From: a virus
IMG/VR virus record: IMGVR_UViG_3300045972_000807
Coordinates: 62,001 to 126,000 of that record
DNA length: 64,000 nucleotides
Reading direction: 5' to 3' (one strand)
Numbering within the stretch: position 1 is the first letter of the stretch; every line of letters starts with the position of its first letter. A model generated the notes under the pieces. The model searched no databases, had not been told where the DNA came from, and saw only the letters and a list, made by a program, of their open reading frames with translations. A program made the translations under genes and the position numbers. Positions 52,837 through 59,599 of the stretch are shown here, piece after piece.

Positions 52837-53244
52837 ATGCTTATCCACGGATACACAGTCACACCTACTAACTGGAAACTGATATGGCCAGAGCCTGAAG
52901 TTACTCCGGAAGTCAATAAGGTTGAAGCCACCCCGGTTGCTACTGGGTTTTTATCCACGTTCCTAAACCTGTTCCGTACCACACGAATGGGTGAAGTAGT
53001 TCCAGAGCAACCGCCTATACTACCTCAATTGGACTTGAACTCTGTGACCATCCAATGCAGCGGTCTAGAGTTTGACACCATTGGAAAGCTGTACGACGTT
53101 ATCGTCGAGGGTCACGCCTTCATCGGCATTTGGGCTATGTCTAAGAGTCCTGTGGATTGGACTACCGGCCTTATGACCGTGGTGTGCAAGTGCTCTGACT
53201 ACTTTGAGCTGTCTGAAGAAGAGCTGGAGCGAGTTTTGCCATGA
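52837..53244 (+). CDS. Unknown protein
   Basis: A 135-aa protein with no membrane helix of clear length; ATGFLSTFLNLF is a short hydrophobic patch. The C-terminal half (LEFDTIGKLYDVIVEGHAFI) has a beta-strand pattern. It overlaps the next gene by 4 nt (ATGA). Function unknown. Confidence 0.64.
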   Translation: MLIHGYTVTPTNWKLIWPEPEVTPEVNKVEATPVATGFLSTFLNLFRTTRMGEVVPEQPPILPQLDLNSVTIQCSGLEFDTIGKLYDVIVEGHAFIGIWAMSKSPVDWTTGLMTVVCKCSDYFELSEEELERVLP

Positions 53245-53582
53245 ACACTGAACTCTTAGTATCCGTAGTCACCGCAGTGTCCATAATCTGTAGCTCACTG
53301 TTAACGGTTCTTGTGACCGTGTGGGCTACGCGCAGAGCCCGAAAAGACCACGCGCTCAAGATGTCCTTGATCCAAGCCTACAAGGACATACAAGCGTTTT
53401 ACGCACTGGAGCAAGCGTACTGCGTAAGCATTGGTAACTCTCGAAACATAACGCCCGACGCCGTTAAACGTTACACTCGAAAGAAGTTACGCTTCAGCGG
53501 TAAGCCGAGTCCTTCCGAATCATCCACCCCTTCCCGCTTAGAACAAGCACTCTCCCGCCTCCTGCAAGAAACCAAGGACTAA
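53241..53582 (+). CDS. Membrane-anchored small protein
   Basis: A 113-aa protein with one N-terminal membrane helix (about 5-28, LLVSVVTAVSIICSSLLTVL), a positive ATRRARKDH stop-transfer segment, a helical middle and a polar Ser/Pro-rich C-terminus. Orientation is probably N-out, C-in by the positive-inside rule. The architecture would fit a spanin or superinfection-exclusion factor, but there is no sequence support for either. Confidence 0.68.
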   Translation: MNTELLVSVVTAVSIICSSLLTVLVTVWATRRARKDHALKMSLIQAYKDIQAFYALEQAYCVSIGNSRNITPDAVKRYTRKKLRFSGKPSPSESSTPSRLEQALSRLLQETKD

Positions 53583-53586
53583 CTAA

Positions 53587-54036
53587 ATGCCCACAATCAA
53601 AAGTGTTGAACTCCGTACCAACGGTTCCCTTCAACTTATCACCGACGGTGAAGCCCTTATCGACATCGCTCCCCGTATTTTGCTGGATGAGGCTCTCACC
53701 TATATCCCGCCCGTCGAAGTGGCTGGTGGACCCAACAACGCGGACCTCACCAACGCAGCACTTCTCAACTTTTGCGCTGATCTGACCGACCGTATCACTC
53801 ACCAAGAAGCCCGCCTGGCTGAACTGGTGAACTTCATTCGGCAATTGGCTTCTGCATTGCCCAAGCCTGAGACCGCTTCCTCAGCTACTCAACCAGACCC
53901 GGCTGCGGTGTCGCCCACCGAAGTGTCTACTGCGGTCAAGCCGGAGCCTGAGGCGGTCAATCCGGAACAGGTCAACTCCGAACCGGACTACAGCGCGCCG
54001 CGTATCGTGCAGGTAACAAGCCTGACTCCTAAGTGA
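53587..54036 (+). CDS. Unknown protein with Pro/Glu-rich tail
   Basis: A 149-aa protein. The N-terminal 95 aa look folded (VELRTNGSLQLITDGEALID, helical LTNAALLNFCADLTDRITHQ), and the C-terminal 50 aa are low-complexity Pro/Glu/Val (VKPEPEAVNPEQVNSEPDYS). It is the last gene before a strong terminator, closing the plus-strand block. Third-position C is higher than in most neighbours. Confidence 0.66.
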   Translation: MPTIKSVELRTNGSLQLITDGEALIDIAPRILLDEALTYIPPVEVAGGPNNADLTNAALLNFCADLTDRITHQEARLAELVNFIRQLASALPKPETASSATQPDPAAVSPTEVSTAVKPEPEAVNPEQVNSEPDYSAPRIVQVTSLTPK

Positions 54037-54056
54037 CCTGAAAAACCACCCCAAAA

Positions 54057-54092
54057 AGCCCCGTAGTGCTCACTGTACTACGGGGCTTTTTT
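54057..54092 (+). terminator. Strong intrinsic terminator
   Basis: An 11-bp stem AGCCCCGTAGT / ACTACGGGGCT with a 9-nt loop is followed by TTTTTT. An A-tract precedes the stem, so it may also work on the minus strand. It lies 21 nt after the stop at 54036. Confidence 0.9.
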
Positions 54093-54157
54093 ACGGCCAT
54101 CTTTGTCAGAAACGTGTTAAATCCACTGCTTTTCCTGTGCTTTTCCTGATTATTCTG

Positions 54158-54186
54158 TTGTTTTTTCACACTAGACGTGTTATAAT
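54158..54186 (+). promoter_or_regulatory. Extended -10 sigma70-type promoter
   Basis: TGTTATAAT provides a consensus extended -10 (TATAAT at 54181-54186 with TGn before it), and TTGTTT at 54158-54163 is 17 bp upstream as a partial -35. The transcript would begin near 54193 with a short hairpin CAGGC...GCCTG and run through the small-gene operon from 54243. This is the clearest host-type promoter in the window. Confidence 0.75.
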
Positions 54187-54242
54187 AAGGTGCAGGCACA
54201 CGCCTGTGGCAGTAAACGATATACACAGTTTAGGAGTATGAG

Positions 54243-54557
54243 ATGAAGAAAACGATACAAACAGTTTTACCGTACGTTACGGAGTACAACGCTGAGCACT
54301 ACAATGCTCAGACGCCGATGACAAAGAAAGAGTTCCTGAAGTTGCAACCCGGAACATGGCTTGAAATTAGGTGGTTGGACGGGCCTAACAGCGTTGTCCT
54401 GCTTCTTGAAAAGCCTAAGCGCAACGCAGGTGACATTACGTTTACTTGCTGGTCGCCTACACCGACAATTCAAGGCACTACGCTTGAGTCCTCGCAGGTT
54501 ATCAGGGTACAGGGCAAAGTTAAAGTGCCTGAGATTATTTGTGGGAACTGCGGCTAG
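54243..54557 (+). CDS. Small protein ending in a truncated Cys motif
   Basis: A 104-aa protein with TTTAGGAGT upstream, first gene after the promoter. A beta-rich core (PGTWLEIRWLDGPNSVVLLL, ITFTCWSPTPTIQGTTL, SSQVIRVQGKVKVPEI) suggests a small barrel. It ends at IICGNCG followed by TAG; the same frame then codes SYCECEEE before TAA at 54582-54584. Read through, the end would be C-x2-C-x4-C-x-C, a complete zinc-binding set, which the annotated stop splits. It could be a recent nonsense mutation or a functional leaky stop. Function otherwise unknown; expression early in infection is likely from the promoter. Confidence 0.72.
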   Translation: MKKTIQTVLPYVTEYNAEHYNAQTPMTKKEFLKLQPGTWLEIRWLDGPNSVVLLLEKPKRNAGDITFTCWSPTPTIQGTTLESSQVIRVQGKVKVPEIICGNCG

Positions 54558-54592
54558 TCCTACTGCGAGTGCGAAGAAGAGTAAGTGATAGA

Positions 54593-54626
54593 CGGTGGGT
54601 AAGGAATTCAAGAGCTTTACCCACCG
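54593..54626 (+). promoter_or_regulatory. 10-bp hairpin without U-tract
   Basis: CGGTGGGTAA and TTACCCACCG pair around a 14-nt loop between two genes of the operon. There is no U-run, so an RNA-processing or protein-binding site is more likely than a terminator. The right arm contains the TTTACCCACC sequence that recurs in other intergenic regions here. Confidence 0.5.
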
Positions 54627-54653
54627 GTTAACAAACCTAATTGGAGAATGAAA

Positions 54654-55133
54654 ATGGCAAAGATTGAACACAACAAAATAGTTTATGCAGACCACTCTGT
54701 AGTTTGTGATCTGGAAGTTTACACACCAGATTACATGCAGGCAGTGCTCGAGCTGCTTTCAGAAGATGGTTCTGCGGAAGACCATACGGACGAGCTGGAC
54801 GCAAATAACAACGATGGGTCCTGGACCATCGAAGTGTCAGTTTTAACTAAAAATCAGATCAAGCTGATAAAACAAAAAGCTATAGCAGCTTCAGGAATGG
54901 TGGGTACCAACGTAGCCATTCAGCCAGTAGATTGGGGTGCTTACAACTGCTTCAAAGCCCCTGCGTATTCCATTCATTTTTGCGCTGACTTGGGTGAAAC
55001 AGCCGGCGAGGTATTCGCTAACTATTTGACTAAGTATCAAATAGAGTTTACCCTTATTCATCAGTATCACGCACTGTTGGTACTGCCCATAGATAGCTGG
55101 ATTAAGTTTCTGGCTTTCACTGACGGCCTATAG
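54654..55133 (+). CDS. Unknown acidic protein
   Basis: A 159-aa protein starting MAKIEHNKIVYADHSVVCDL. An ATG 6 nt upstream is too close to the GGAG ribosome-binding site, so this start is preferred. The sequence is a mixed alpha/beta soluble protein with an acidic middle (LELLSEDGSAEDHTDELDAN) and repeated ferredoxin-like strand-helix patterns. No family is recognised. Its TAG overlaps the GTG of the next gene by one base. Confidence 0.68.
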   Translation: MAKIEHNKIVYADHSVVCDLEVYTPDYMQAVLELLSEDGSAEDHTDELDANNNDGSWTIEVSVLTKNQIKLIKQKAIAASGMVGTNVAIQPVDWGAYNCFKAPAYSIHFCADLGETAGEVFANYLTKYQIEFTLIHQYHALLVLPIDSWIKFLAFTDGL

Positions 55134-55318
55134 TGAACAAAAAGGTTTACTTTAGCTTTATGGATGTCTTCTGGTCTTGTACCGAAGAGCAAATGCAGAA
55201 GCTTGAGGACGAGCTCTACAAGGGTGAAGGTGTTGACCCTGAAGAGCTCGGATGCAGGCAACTAAAAGGTCGGCCGCCAGTGCCGATCTACCAGGTTCGT
55301 CAGATCAATGATCGTTAA
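55133..55318 (+). CDS. Small unknown protein with GTG start
   Basis: A 61-aa protein starting at a GTG that shares its G with the preceding TAG. It is helical and acidic in the middle (TEEQMQKLEDELYKGEGVDP) with a Pro-rich C-terminus (GRPPVPIYQV). No domain is recognised. Confidence 0.6.
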   Translation: MNKKVYFSFMDVFWSCTEEQMQKLEDELYKGEGVDPEELGCRQLKGRPPVPIYQVRQINDR

Positions 55319-55333
55319 AACGGGAGTAACAAA

Positions 55334-55621
55334 ATGAGCACAGAGAAACTTATTGAGGCCCTAAAGGCTGTAGAGGTTGACGCTTCGGTTGAAGCAAAAA
55401 CATGGCTGACTGACGATGAAGGCGGGACACTTCCCAAGTCTATTGCAACTGCTTTGCAACTGGCTGACGAAGAGCTTATCGACAGTAAAGGCGGCTGCAA
55501 CTTTCCCGCTCACCGCACTCTTGAAGCAGCAGGTTTTCCTGTTAGCTGCGGTGAGCGTGATTCGTTCGGCTGGCTTACCGGCGTTATTCGTACCCGCAAG
55601 GGCAACATTGTTTACGGTTAA
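55334..55621 (+). CDS. Small unknown protein
   Basis: A 95-aa protein behind GGGAG. The N-terminal helix (TEKLIEALKAVEVDASVEAK) is followed by KSIATALQLADEELIDSKGG and a C-terminal part with CGERDSFGWLTGVIRTRKGN. Cys occurs only twice, so zinc binding is unlikely. No family is recognised. Confidence 0.66.
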   Translation: MSTEKLIEALKAVEVDASVEAKTWLTDDEGGTLPKSIATALQLADEELIDSKGGCNFPAHRTLEAAGFPVSCGERDSFGWLTGVIRTRKGNIVYG

Positions 55622-55634
55622 AAGGAGAACAGAC

Positions 55635-55820
55635 ATGCTCTACACAAAACGCAATCTGGTTATTCTTATTTCAGCAATCGTGCTTCTGATGCTTAACGTG
55701 GCTATCACGTTTGGGCTTTTCGAGCTGGGCGTTCCGGTTGTCGTAACAAGCCTCATACTGGTTGTGCTGGACATAGCGGCAGCCAAGTTCCTTTCATTCA
55801 AACTTAACGGGAGAGCCTAA
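55635..55820 (+). CDS. Small two-helix membrane protein
   Basis: A 61-aa protein with a strong AAAGGAGA ribosome-binding site. Two hydrophobic helices (about 8-28 and 33-53) are separated by a short GELGVP-like turn, with basic residues at both ends (MLYTKR, KFLSFKLNGRA), predicting both termini in the cytoplasm. Size and topology would fit a class II holin, but there is no lysin gene beside it and no family match. The longer upstream frame overlaps the previous gene and is not used. Confidence 0.66.
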   Translation: MLYTKRNLVILISAIVLLMLNVAITFGLFELGVPVVVTSLILVVLDIAAAKFLSFKLNGRA

Positions 55821-55821
55821 C

Positions 55822-56118
55822 ATGGGCGCACGTATCATTATAGAGTTGCAGGGACTCTTGAATAACCCTGATGTGCATATCACCTTTGCCTGCGAGGTCC
55901 TTAAAGGCCAAGACGATACCGAAAAGGATTCGGTTAACCAACGCGCTAAAGTTAACTTCTTGTCCAACGAGAAAATTCACTGGTTCGATGTTGTGAGCTA
56001 CAACAGTAAGGTCAGCCTGGAAGCTGACTTCAACTTCTTCCGTAACGAAGACGGCCACAAGTGGCTCATGCGCTGCCTGTTTGAGGCAAGCGTTCCCTTC
56101 ACAGTTATCCCAGGCTAA
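55822..56118 (+). CDS. Small unknown protein
   Basis: A 98-aa soluble protein starting 1 nt after the preceding stop, behind GGGAGAG. It is a beta-rich sequence (ARIIIELQGLLNNPDVHITF, VSLEADFNFFRNEDGHKWLM) ending in VPFTVIPG. No domain is recognised. Confidence 0.66.
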   Translation: MGARIIIELQGLLNNPDVHITFACEVLKGQDDTEKDSVNQRAKVNFLSNEKIHWFDVVSYNSKVSLEADFNFFRNEDGHKWLMRCLFEASVPFTVIPG

Positions 56119-56129
56119 GGGTGAGTCCA

Positions 56130-56297
56130 ATGAAAAGAAGATTACTTTTTGCAGCCGGGTTCTTAGCCATATTCTGGGTAGGCTTTTCAGCAGGGCTAAC
56201 CTTCGGTGAAGATAGAACTGTTAAGAACTGCGAAAGACACGGTGAAGCTACTTTTGCCAATGGCAGTATTCGGTGCCTACCTACTTCAAGGGACTAG
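56130..56297 (+). CDS. 55-aa exported or anchored protein
   Basis: A 55-aa ORF with GGTGAG upstream. MKRRLLFAAGFLAIFWVGFS and the residues just after form a signal-anchor sequence; the mature part is about 28 aa with two cysteines (C34, C49) that could form a disulphide in the periplasm. The compact secreted form is seen in superinfection-exclusion and lysis-inhibition microproteins, but no homology is claimed. Confidence 0.6.
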   Translation: MKRRLLFAAGFLAIFWVGFSAGLTFGEDRTVKNCERHGEATFANGSIRCLPTSRD

Positions 56298-56300
56298 ATC

Positions 56301-56882
56301 ATGCGAAGCCATAAACGACTTATGATGGACGCGGCGAAGATTCGCCCCATTCAGAAAAGGCTCCTAGAGCATTCAGACAACGGCTGGGTGTTTGAAGCTG
56401 TTAGCGACTCTAAGGGTTTTGCAACTTACAAGAACCGCGAGGTTGCCTACGCCTTGTGGGTAGACGATAACTTAGAGGTCCATGTCCTTGTTAACGGCAA
56501 GGACCTGGGCGTTGTCACAAGCCGCAGCACAGTGTCGCACCTTATCTGGTGCTACATGAAGGACACTCAAATGTCTAAAAATGTGCCTAAGGTCATACGC
56601 GGAAAAGACTATGGGCTGTGCCCCAAGCTCAAGACGATGGTCCTGAAACGCTTGCATCACGATCTCTGCGAGGTGCGTTTTGTAAAGGCCGATGACACTA
56701 TACGGATTATGCTTTGCACGCTGTTGCCCACGTTTATGCCTGACGAAGACTACGACGGCATCAGCTATGAGACAATGAAGAAGCGTGAAAACAACCCATA
56801 CCTTGTTACGGTGTGGGACGTGGAAAAGATGGCGTTCCGTTCCTTCACGCTGGAACGCTTTTTGAGACTGACGGTTATTTAA
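56301..56882 (+). CDS. Unknown basic protein
   Basis: A 193-aa protein. A helical basic N-terminus (RPIQKRLLEHS) precedes strand-rich sequence (EVAYALWVDDNLEVHVLVNG, LCEVRFVKADDTIRIMLCTL), with scattered Lys/Arg along the surface pattern. No motif is recognised. Start at the ATG 3 nt after the preceding stop, with AAGGGA upstream. Confidence 0.68.
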   Translation: MRSHKRLMMDAAKIRPIQKRLLEHSDNGWVFEAVSDSKGFATYKNREVAYALWVDDNLEVHVLVNGKDLGVVTSRSTVSHLIWCYMKDTQMSKNVPKVIRGKDYGLCPKLKTMVLKRLHHDLCEVRFVKADDTIRIMLCTLLPTFMPDEDYDGISYETMKKRENNPYLVTVWDVEKMAFRSFTLERFLRLTVI

Positions 56883-56896
56883 CGAAAGGAAAACTT

Positions 56897-57190
56897 ATGG
56901 AAGAAATTCCCTTTAAAGAGGTTACAGTTACCCTGCAACTCAAGCAATGGGTTCTGTTGCTGAATCAGCTTGAGAGCGCTACAACGCTTAGAAAGCTGAC
57001 ATTGGACACTAGCAACCTGGCATCCAGGTCTCCAGAGGACTTGGAAGACTTAGCTGCTGAGGTCAAGTGTCTAGCTGACATTAGCTACTGCCTTGTCCTG
57101 ATAGATCAGCAAGGCGACCTAGGTAAATCCAGACGTCAATATCTGGAAGAAGCGTTTCCTGGAATCAACAAACTCACTAACGGAGAATAG
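56897..57190 (+). CDS. Small helical protein
   Basis: A 97-aa protein starting MEEIPFKEVTVTLQLKQWVL behind GAAAGGA. It is largely helical (QWVLLLNQLESATTLRKLTL, DLEDLAAEVKCLADISYCLV) and acidic in the middle. No family is recognised. Upstream in-frame sequence belongs to the previous gene. Confidence 0.66.
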   Translation: MEEIPFKEVTVTLQLKQWVLLLNQLESATTLRKLTLDTSNLASRSPEDLEDLAAEVKCLADISYCLVLIDQQGDLGKSRRQYLEEAFPGINKLTNGE

Positions 57191-57191
57191 C

Positions 57192-57341
57192 ATGAAAATT
57201 AAGATATACGACGTTACCGTTTCCTACGGTTCTTGGGTTCACAAGTACCCCATGTGCGCCTGCAGCAGTTGTGGCGCCATTATCAAAGCAATGGACTTTT
57301 ATGGAGAGCATGTGCGGATTAGCGCAAAGCCCCGTAAGTAA
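57192..57341 (+). CDS. 49-aa protein with CxCxxC motif
   Basis: A 49-aa ORF one base after the preceding stop, behind CGGAGA. PMCACSSCGAIIKAMDF contains C22, C24 and C27, a C-x-C-x2-C cluster that may bind a metal ion, with His17 and His40 possible further ligands. It is the last gene of the operon, 12 nt before the terminator stem. Confidence 0.62.
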   Translation: MKIKIYDVTVSYGSWVHKYPMCACSSCGAIIKAMDFYGEHVRISAKPRK

Positions 57342-57353
57342 GCACCAGCGAAA

Positions 57354-57392
57354 AGCCCGCGTAGCACAAGATGCTACGCGGGCTTTTTTTTT
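57354..57392. terminator. Bidirectional terminator between convergent operons
   Basis: A perfect 12-bp stem AGCCCGCGTAGC / GCTACGCGGGCT with a 7-nt loop is followed by nine T on the plus strand and by TTTTC on the minus strand. It separates the small-gene operon from the topoisomerase gene (stop at 57406). Confidence 0.93.
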
Positions 57393-57405
57393 GCTTCAGC
57401 GTTTA

Positions 57406-59238
57406 CTAGAACGCTTGCCCACTGTTCTGGGCATAGCCGTCTAGAAACTTTTCAGCCAGGCGCTTTGTAACCGGCCCACCTTCACGGTCAATATGGTTAC
57501 CCTCATCGTCAATGAGGTCGTCTTTGTCTCTGGGCTTAACGGTGTCCGGAGCCTTTGTAGGATCAGTGGGCGTATGCTCGCTTTCCGCGACTATAACGGC
57601 GCTCTGAATAGAGTTGTCCGTCCGCATCATCTTCTCTAAGTATGCAGGCACAGGCAAACCAAAGAACTCAAAGAACTGAACCTGTGAGGCAAAGTCGATG
57701 TAGTTCTTCAGAGAGGTCATAGGCTGCGTAGAGATGTTGCCTTGTGCATCAGTCTTTATGTGACCCAGCTTTTTGCCCACCATCGTGGCAATCTTCAAAA
57801 CCATCTCAACGGCCTTCTTCTCGTCTACCTTCTTCCCAGCCATAGTCTCTTGGATTTTCTGGGCTTCGATGTTAAACAAGCCGGTGCCGGCCACGGTACG
57901 GAGTTTGTGGATGTTAGCCCCACCGGTCAAACTCTTGAAGTAAGACGTTACTGCCCCGTAGCGAACAGGCTTCCAGGTACCGTTTAGCTTTTCAATAGAG
58001 AACACAGGGTCTTTAGGACCTTTGCCCTCTACTAACTTTGCCATTACTTCGCAGATGATCTTGTCTTTGGCGTTGCCAGGCTTCAATACAAACTTGAATT
58101 GGACAGCGTCCTTGCCTCGATAAGAGATCAGTACGCTGTGGTCAGGTCGCACAGTAACGTGCTTGGCCAAGATGGAGCACATCCCGAAGCCTTGAGAACC
58201 CTCATTACCACCAGCAACGGAACCAGCACGGTCACTGCTAAGATACAGCAGTTCAATAACAACCGAAGCGACCGCATTAACGTCACCATACTGAAACGGG
58301 CTCTTGACGTTCTGGAGCCACTTCTTGCGGTACTTTTCAATATTCTTGATAAGAGCATTAGCTACCTCGTATTTGTGATTCCAGCTATTTTCAGAATGCT
58401 CTTTGGAATAGACGTAGGCGTATTCACCGTTAGGCTTATTGGCCTTGCAAATCCAGTCTGCGGTTCCGTCAGCTTTGGTCTTCATCGTAACCGTGGTGTA
58501 CACGGGATACTTAGGAACGTTACCAAGCATTTTGCCGTCGTTGGTGTACCAGTTGCCTTCAGCATCAATAAGGCCAGTGAAGCCAGTAGGGATAGAGTGC
58601 TGAATGCCTAACTGGGCCAAATGGTCCAGCGCCTGCTGGCAAGGAACTGTTTTCTTTCCCGACTCTTTGACGTAGTTGCTAAGCTCATTCTTCCAGGACA
58701 TGGAGTGAGCACGGCGCAACGCAAGGTACTGCTTATACAGATCAGGATCCTGCGTCTTAGCTTCCATTGCTTCATCCGGTGTTAGCACCGTCTTGCCTTT
58801 GAAGCCCATCTTGGCACAAAGGCTCTTAAGGTCTTTCTGGACCAACGTTTGGTCCGGAGCATCTTCCGTTATCATAGAACGGATGTAGGAAGACTCGCAA
58901 CGGCTTGATATTTTTGCCAAGTATTTGTGGGAGCTACTGCTTTGATTCTTAAACCACTTAGCAAACTGCTCAACCACATCAGCGAAAGAAGCCTTCGCAT
59001 GAGGCTTCTTAGCGTACTCGTCAATCATCTCCTTCAGGGAGATAGACAGTGCCAACAGGTCAACGCTTTCACCGCGGCTCATTGCCTGGATAACATCGTC
59101 CAGGTATGGCGTCATTGTGAGGAGCTCAGCTGACTTTGTGTGGGCTTCTTTGATGATCGTAATACCCTCTTTAGAGGGCCTAGCGTTTCCTGAGATATGG
59201 TAAATCAGGATTACGTAGAGTAGTTCGACAAAATTCAT
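57406..59238 (-). CDS. Type IB DNA topoisomerase-like protein
   Basis: A 610-aa protein. The middle reads like the catalytic core of bacterial and poxvirus topoisomerase IB: AYVYSKEHSENSWNHKYE (274-291, the YrYH..w...K stretch), VVIELLYLSSDRAGS (326-340, candidate R337), GSQGFGMCSILAKHVTV (347-363, like N.S.GLTTLr..HV), SYRGKDAV (372-379, K376), IHKLRTVAGTGLF (443-455, like KDFRTw.GT, R447), KKLGHIKTDA (489-498, H493) and SLKNYIDFA (509-517, nucleophile candidate Y513). The core relaxes supercoils through a 3'-phosphotyrosine. An N-terminal helical region of about 200 aa and an acidic C-terminal tail of about 80 aa are not typical. Start overlaps the preceding stop (ATGA) behind AAGGA. A tyrosine recombinase is the main alternative; the LAKHVTV and GKD spacing favours topo IB. 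Confidence 0.8.
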   Translation of the reverse strand: MNFVELLYVILIYHISGNARPSKEGITIIKEAHTKSAELLTMTPYLDDVIQAMSRGESVDLLALSISLKEMIDEYAKKPHAKASFADVVEQFAKWFKNQSSSSHKYLAKISSRCESSYIRSMITEDAPDQTLVQKDLKSLCAKMGFKGKTVLTPDEAMEAKTQDPDLYKQYLALRRAHSMSWKNELSNYVKESGKKTVPCQQALDHLAQLGIQHSIPTGFTGLIDAEGNWYTNDGKMLGNVPKYPVYTTVTMKTKADGTADWICKANKPNGEYAYVYSKEHSENSWNHKYEVANALIKNIEKYRKKWLQNVKSPFQYGDVNAVASVVIELLYLSSDRAGSVAGGNEGSQGFGMCSILAKHVTVRPDHSVLISYRGKDAVQFKFVLKPGNAKDKIICEVMAKLVEGKGPKDPVFSIEKLNGTWKPVRYGAVTSYFKSLTGGANIHKLRTVAGTGLFNIEAQKIQETMAGKKVDEKKAVEMVLKIATMVGKKLGHIKTDAQGNISTQPMTSLKNYIDFASQVQFFEFFGLPVPAYLEKMMRTDNSIQSAVIVAESEHTPTDPTKAPDTVKPRDKDDLIDDEGNHIDREGGPVTKRLAEKFLDGYAQNSGQAF

Positions 59239-59582
59239 AGCTCAATATCCTTCTGCACTGTGGTGCCTATAGTCAGCACGCCCACTGCTGCGTTGTAATT
59301 GACAAACGTCTTTTCGCCCGTAGGCTCAATCAGCATACCGCCGGCACAAAAGGCAACGGGACGATCTACGGTGACGAAGTCGATGTTACCTAGCAGCTTA
59401 ACTACTTCCTTATGCTTTCCGATCTTGCAGCCCACAACCGAAAAGGCCCACTTACCTGAGGAAGGGTGCTTCAAAGGCGCTCCGAAAGGTCCCAGCACAG
59501 CCTTGAGTTCAGAGATAAGCTGCGCCACTAAAGCACGAGGATCTAGTGGCGCATTTTTGGAAGTTAGGCGTTTTATGGACAT
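59235..59582 (-). CDS. Unknown protein coupled to the topoisomerase
   Basis: A 115-aa protein whose TGA overlaps the topoisomerase ATG by 3 nt (ATGA). It is a soluble alpha/beta sequence: helical LVAQLISELKAVLGPFGAPL, then SGKWAFSVVGCKIGKHKEVV and a beta-rich C-terminus (TFVNYNAAVGVLTIGTTVQK). The family is not recognised. The coupling suggests an accessory role in the same process. Confidence 0.7.
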   Translation of the reverse strand: MSIKRLTSKNAPLDPRALVAQLISELKAVLGPFGAPLKHPSSGKWAFSVVGCKIGKHKEVVKLLGNIDFVTVDRPVAFCAGGMLIEPTGEKTFVNYNAAVGVLTIGTTVQKDIEL

Positions 59583-59599
59583 GATGCTATTAAATTGAT

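Noticed and set aside
57406-59238. Protelomerase or tyrosine recombinase
   Set aside because: Considered because of size and Arg/Lys/Arg/His/Tyr order, but the HV.V, GKD and KLRT..GT contexts match type IB topoisomerase, and no resemblance to TelN-type sequence is seen.
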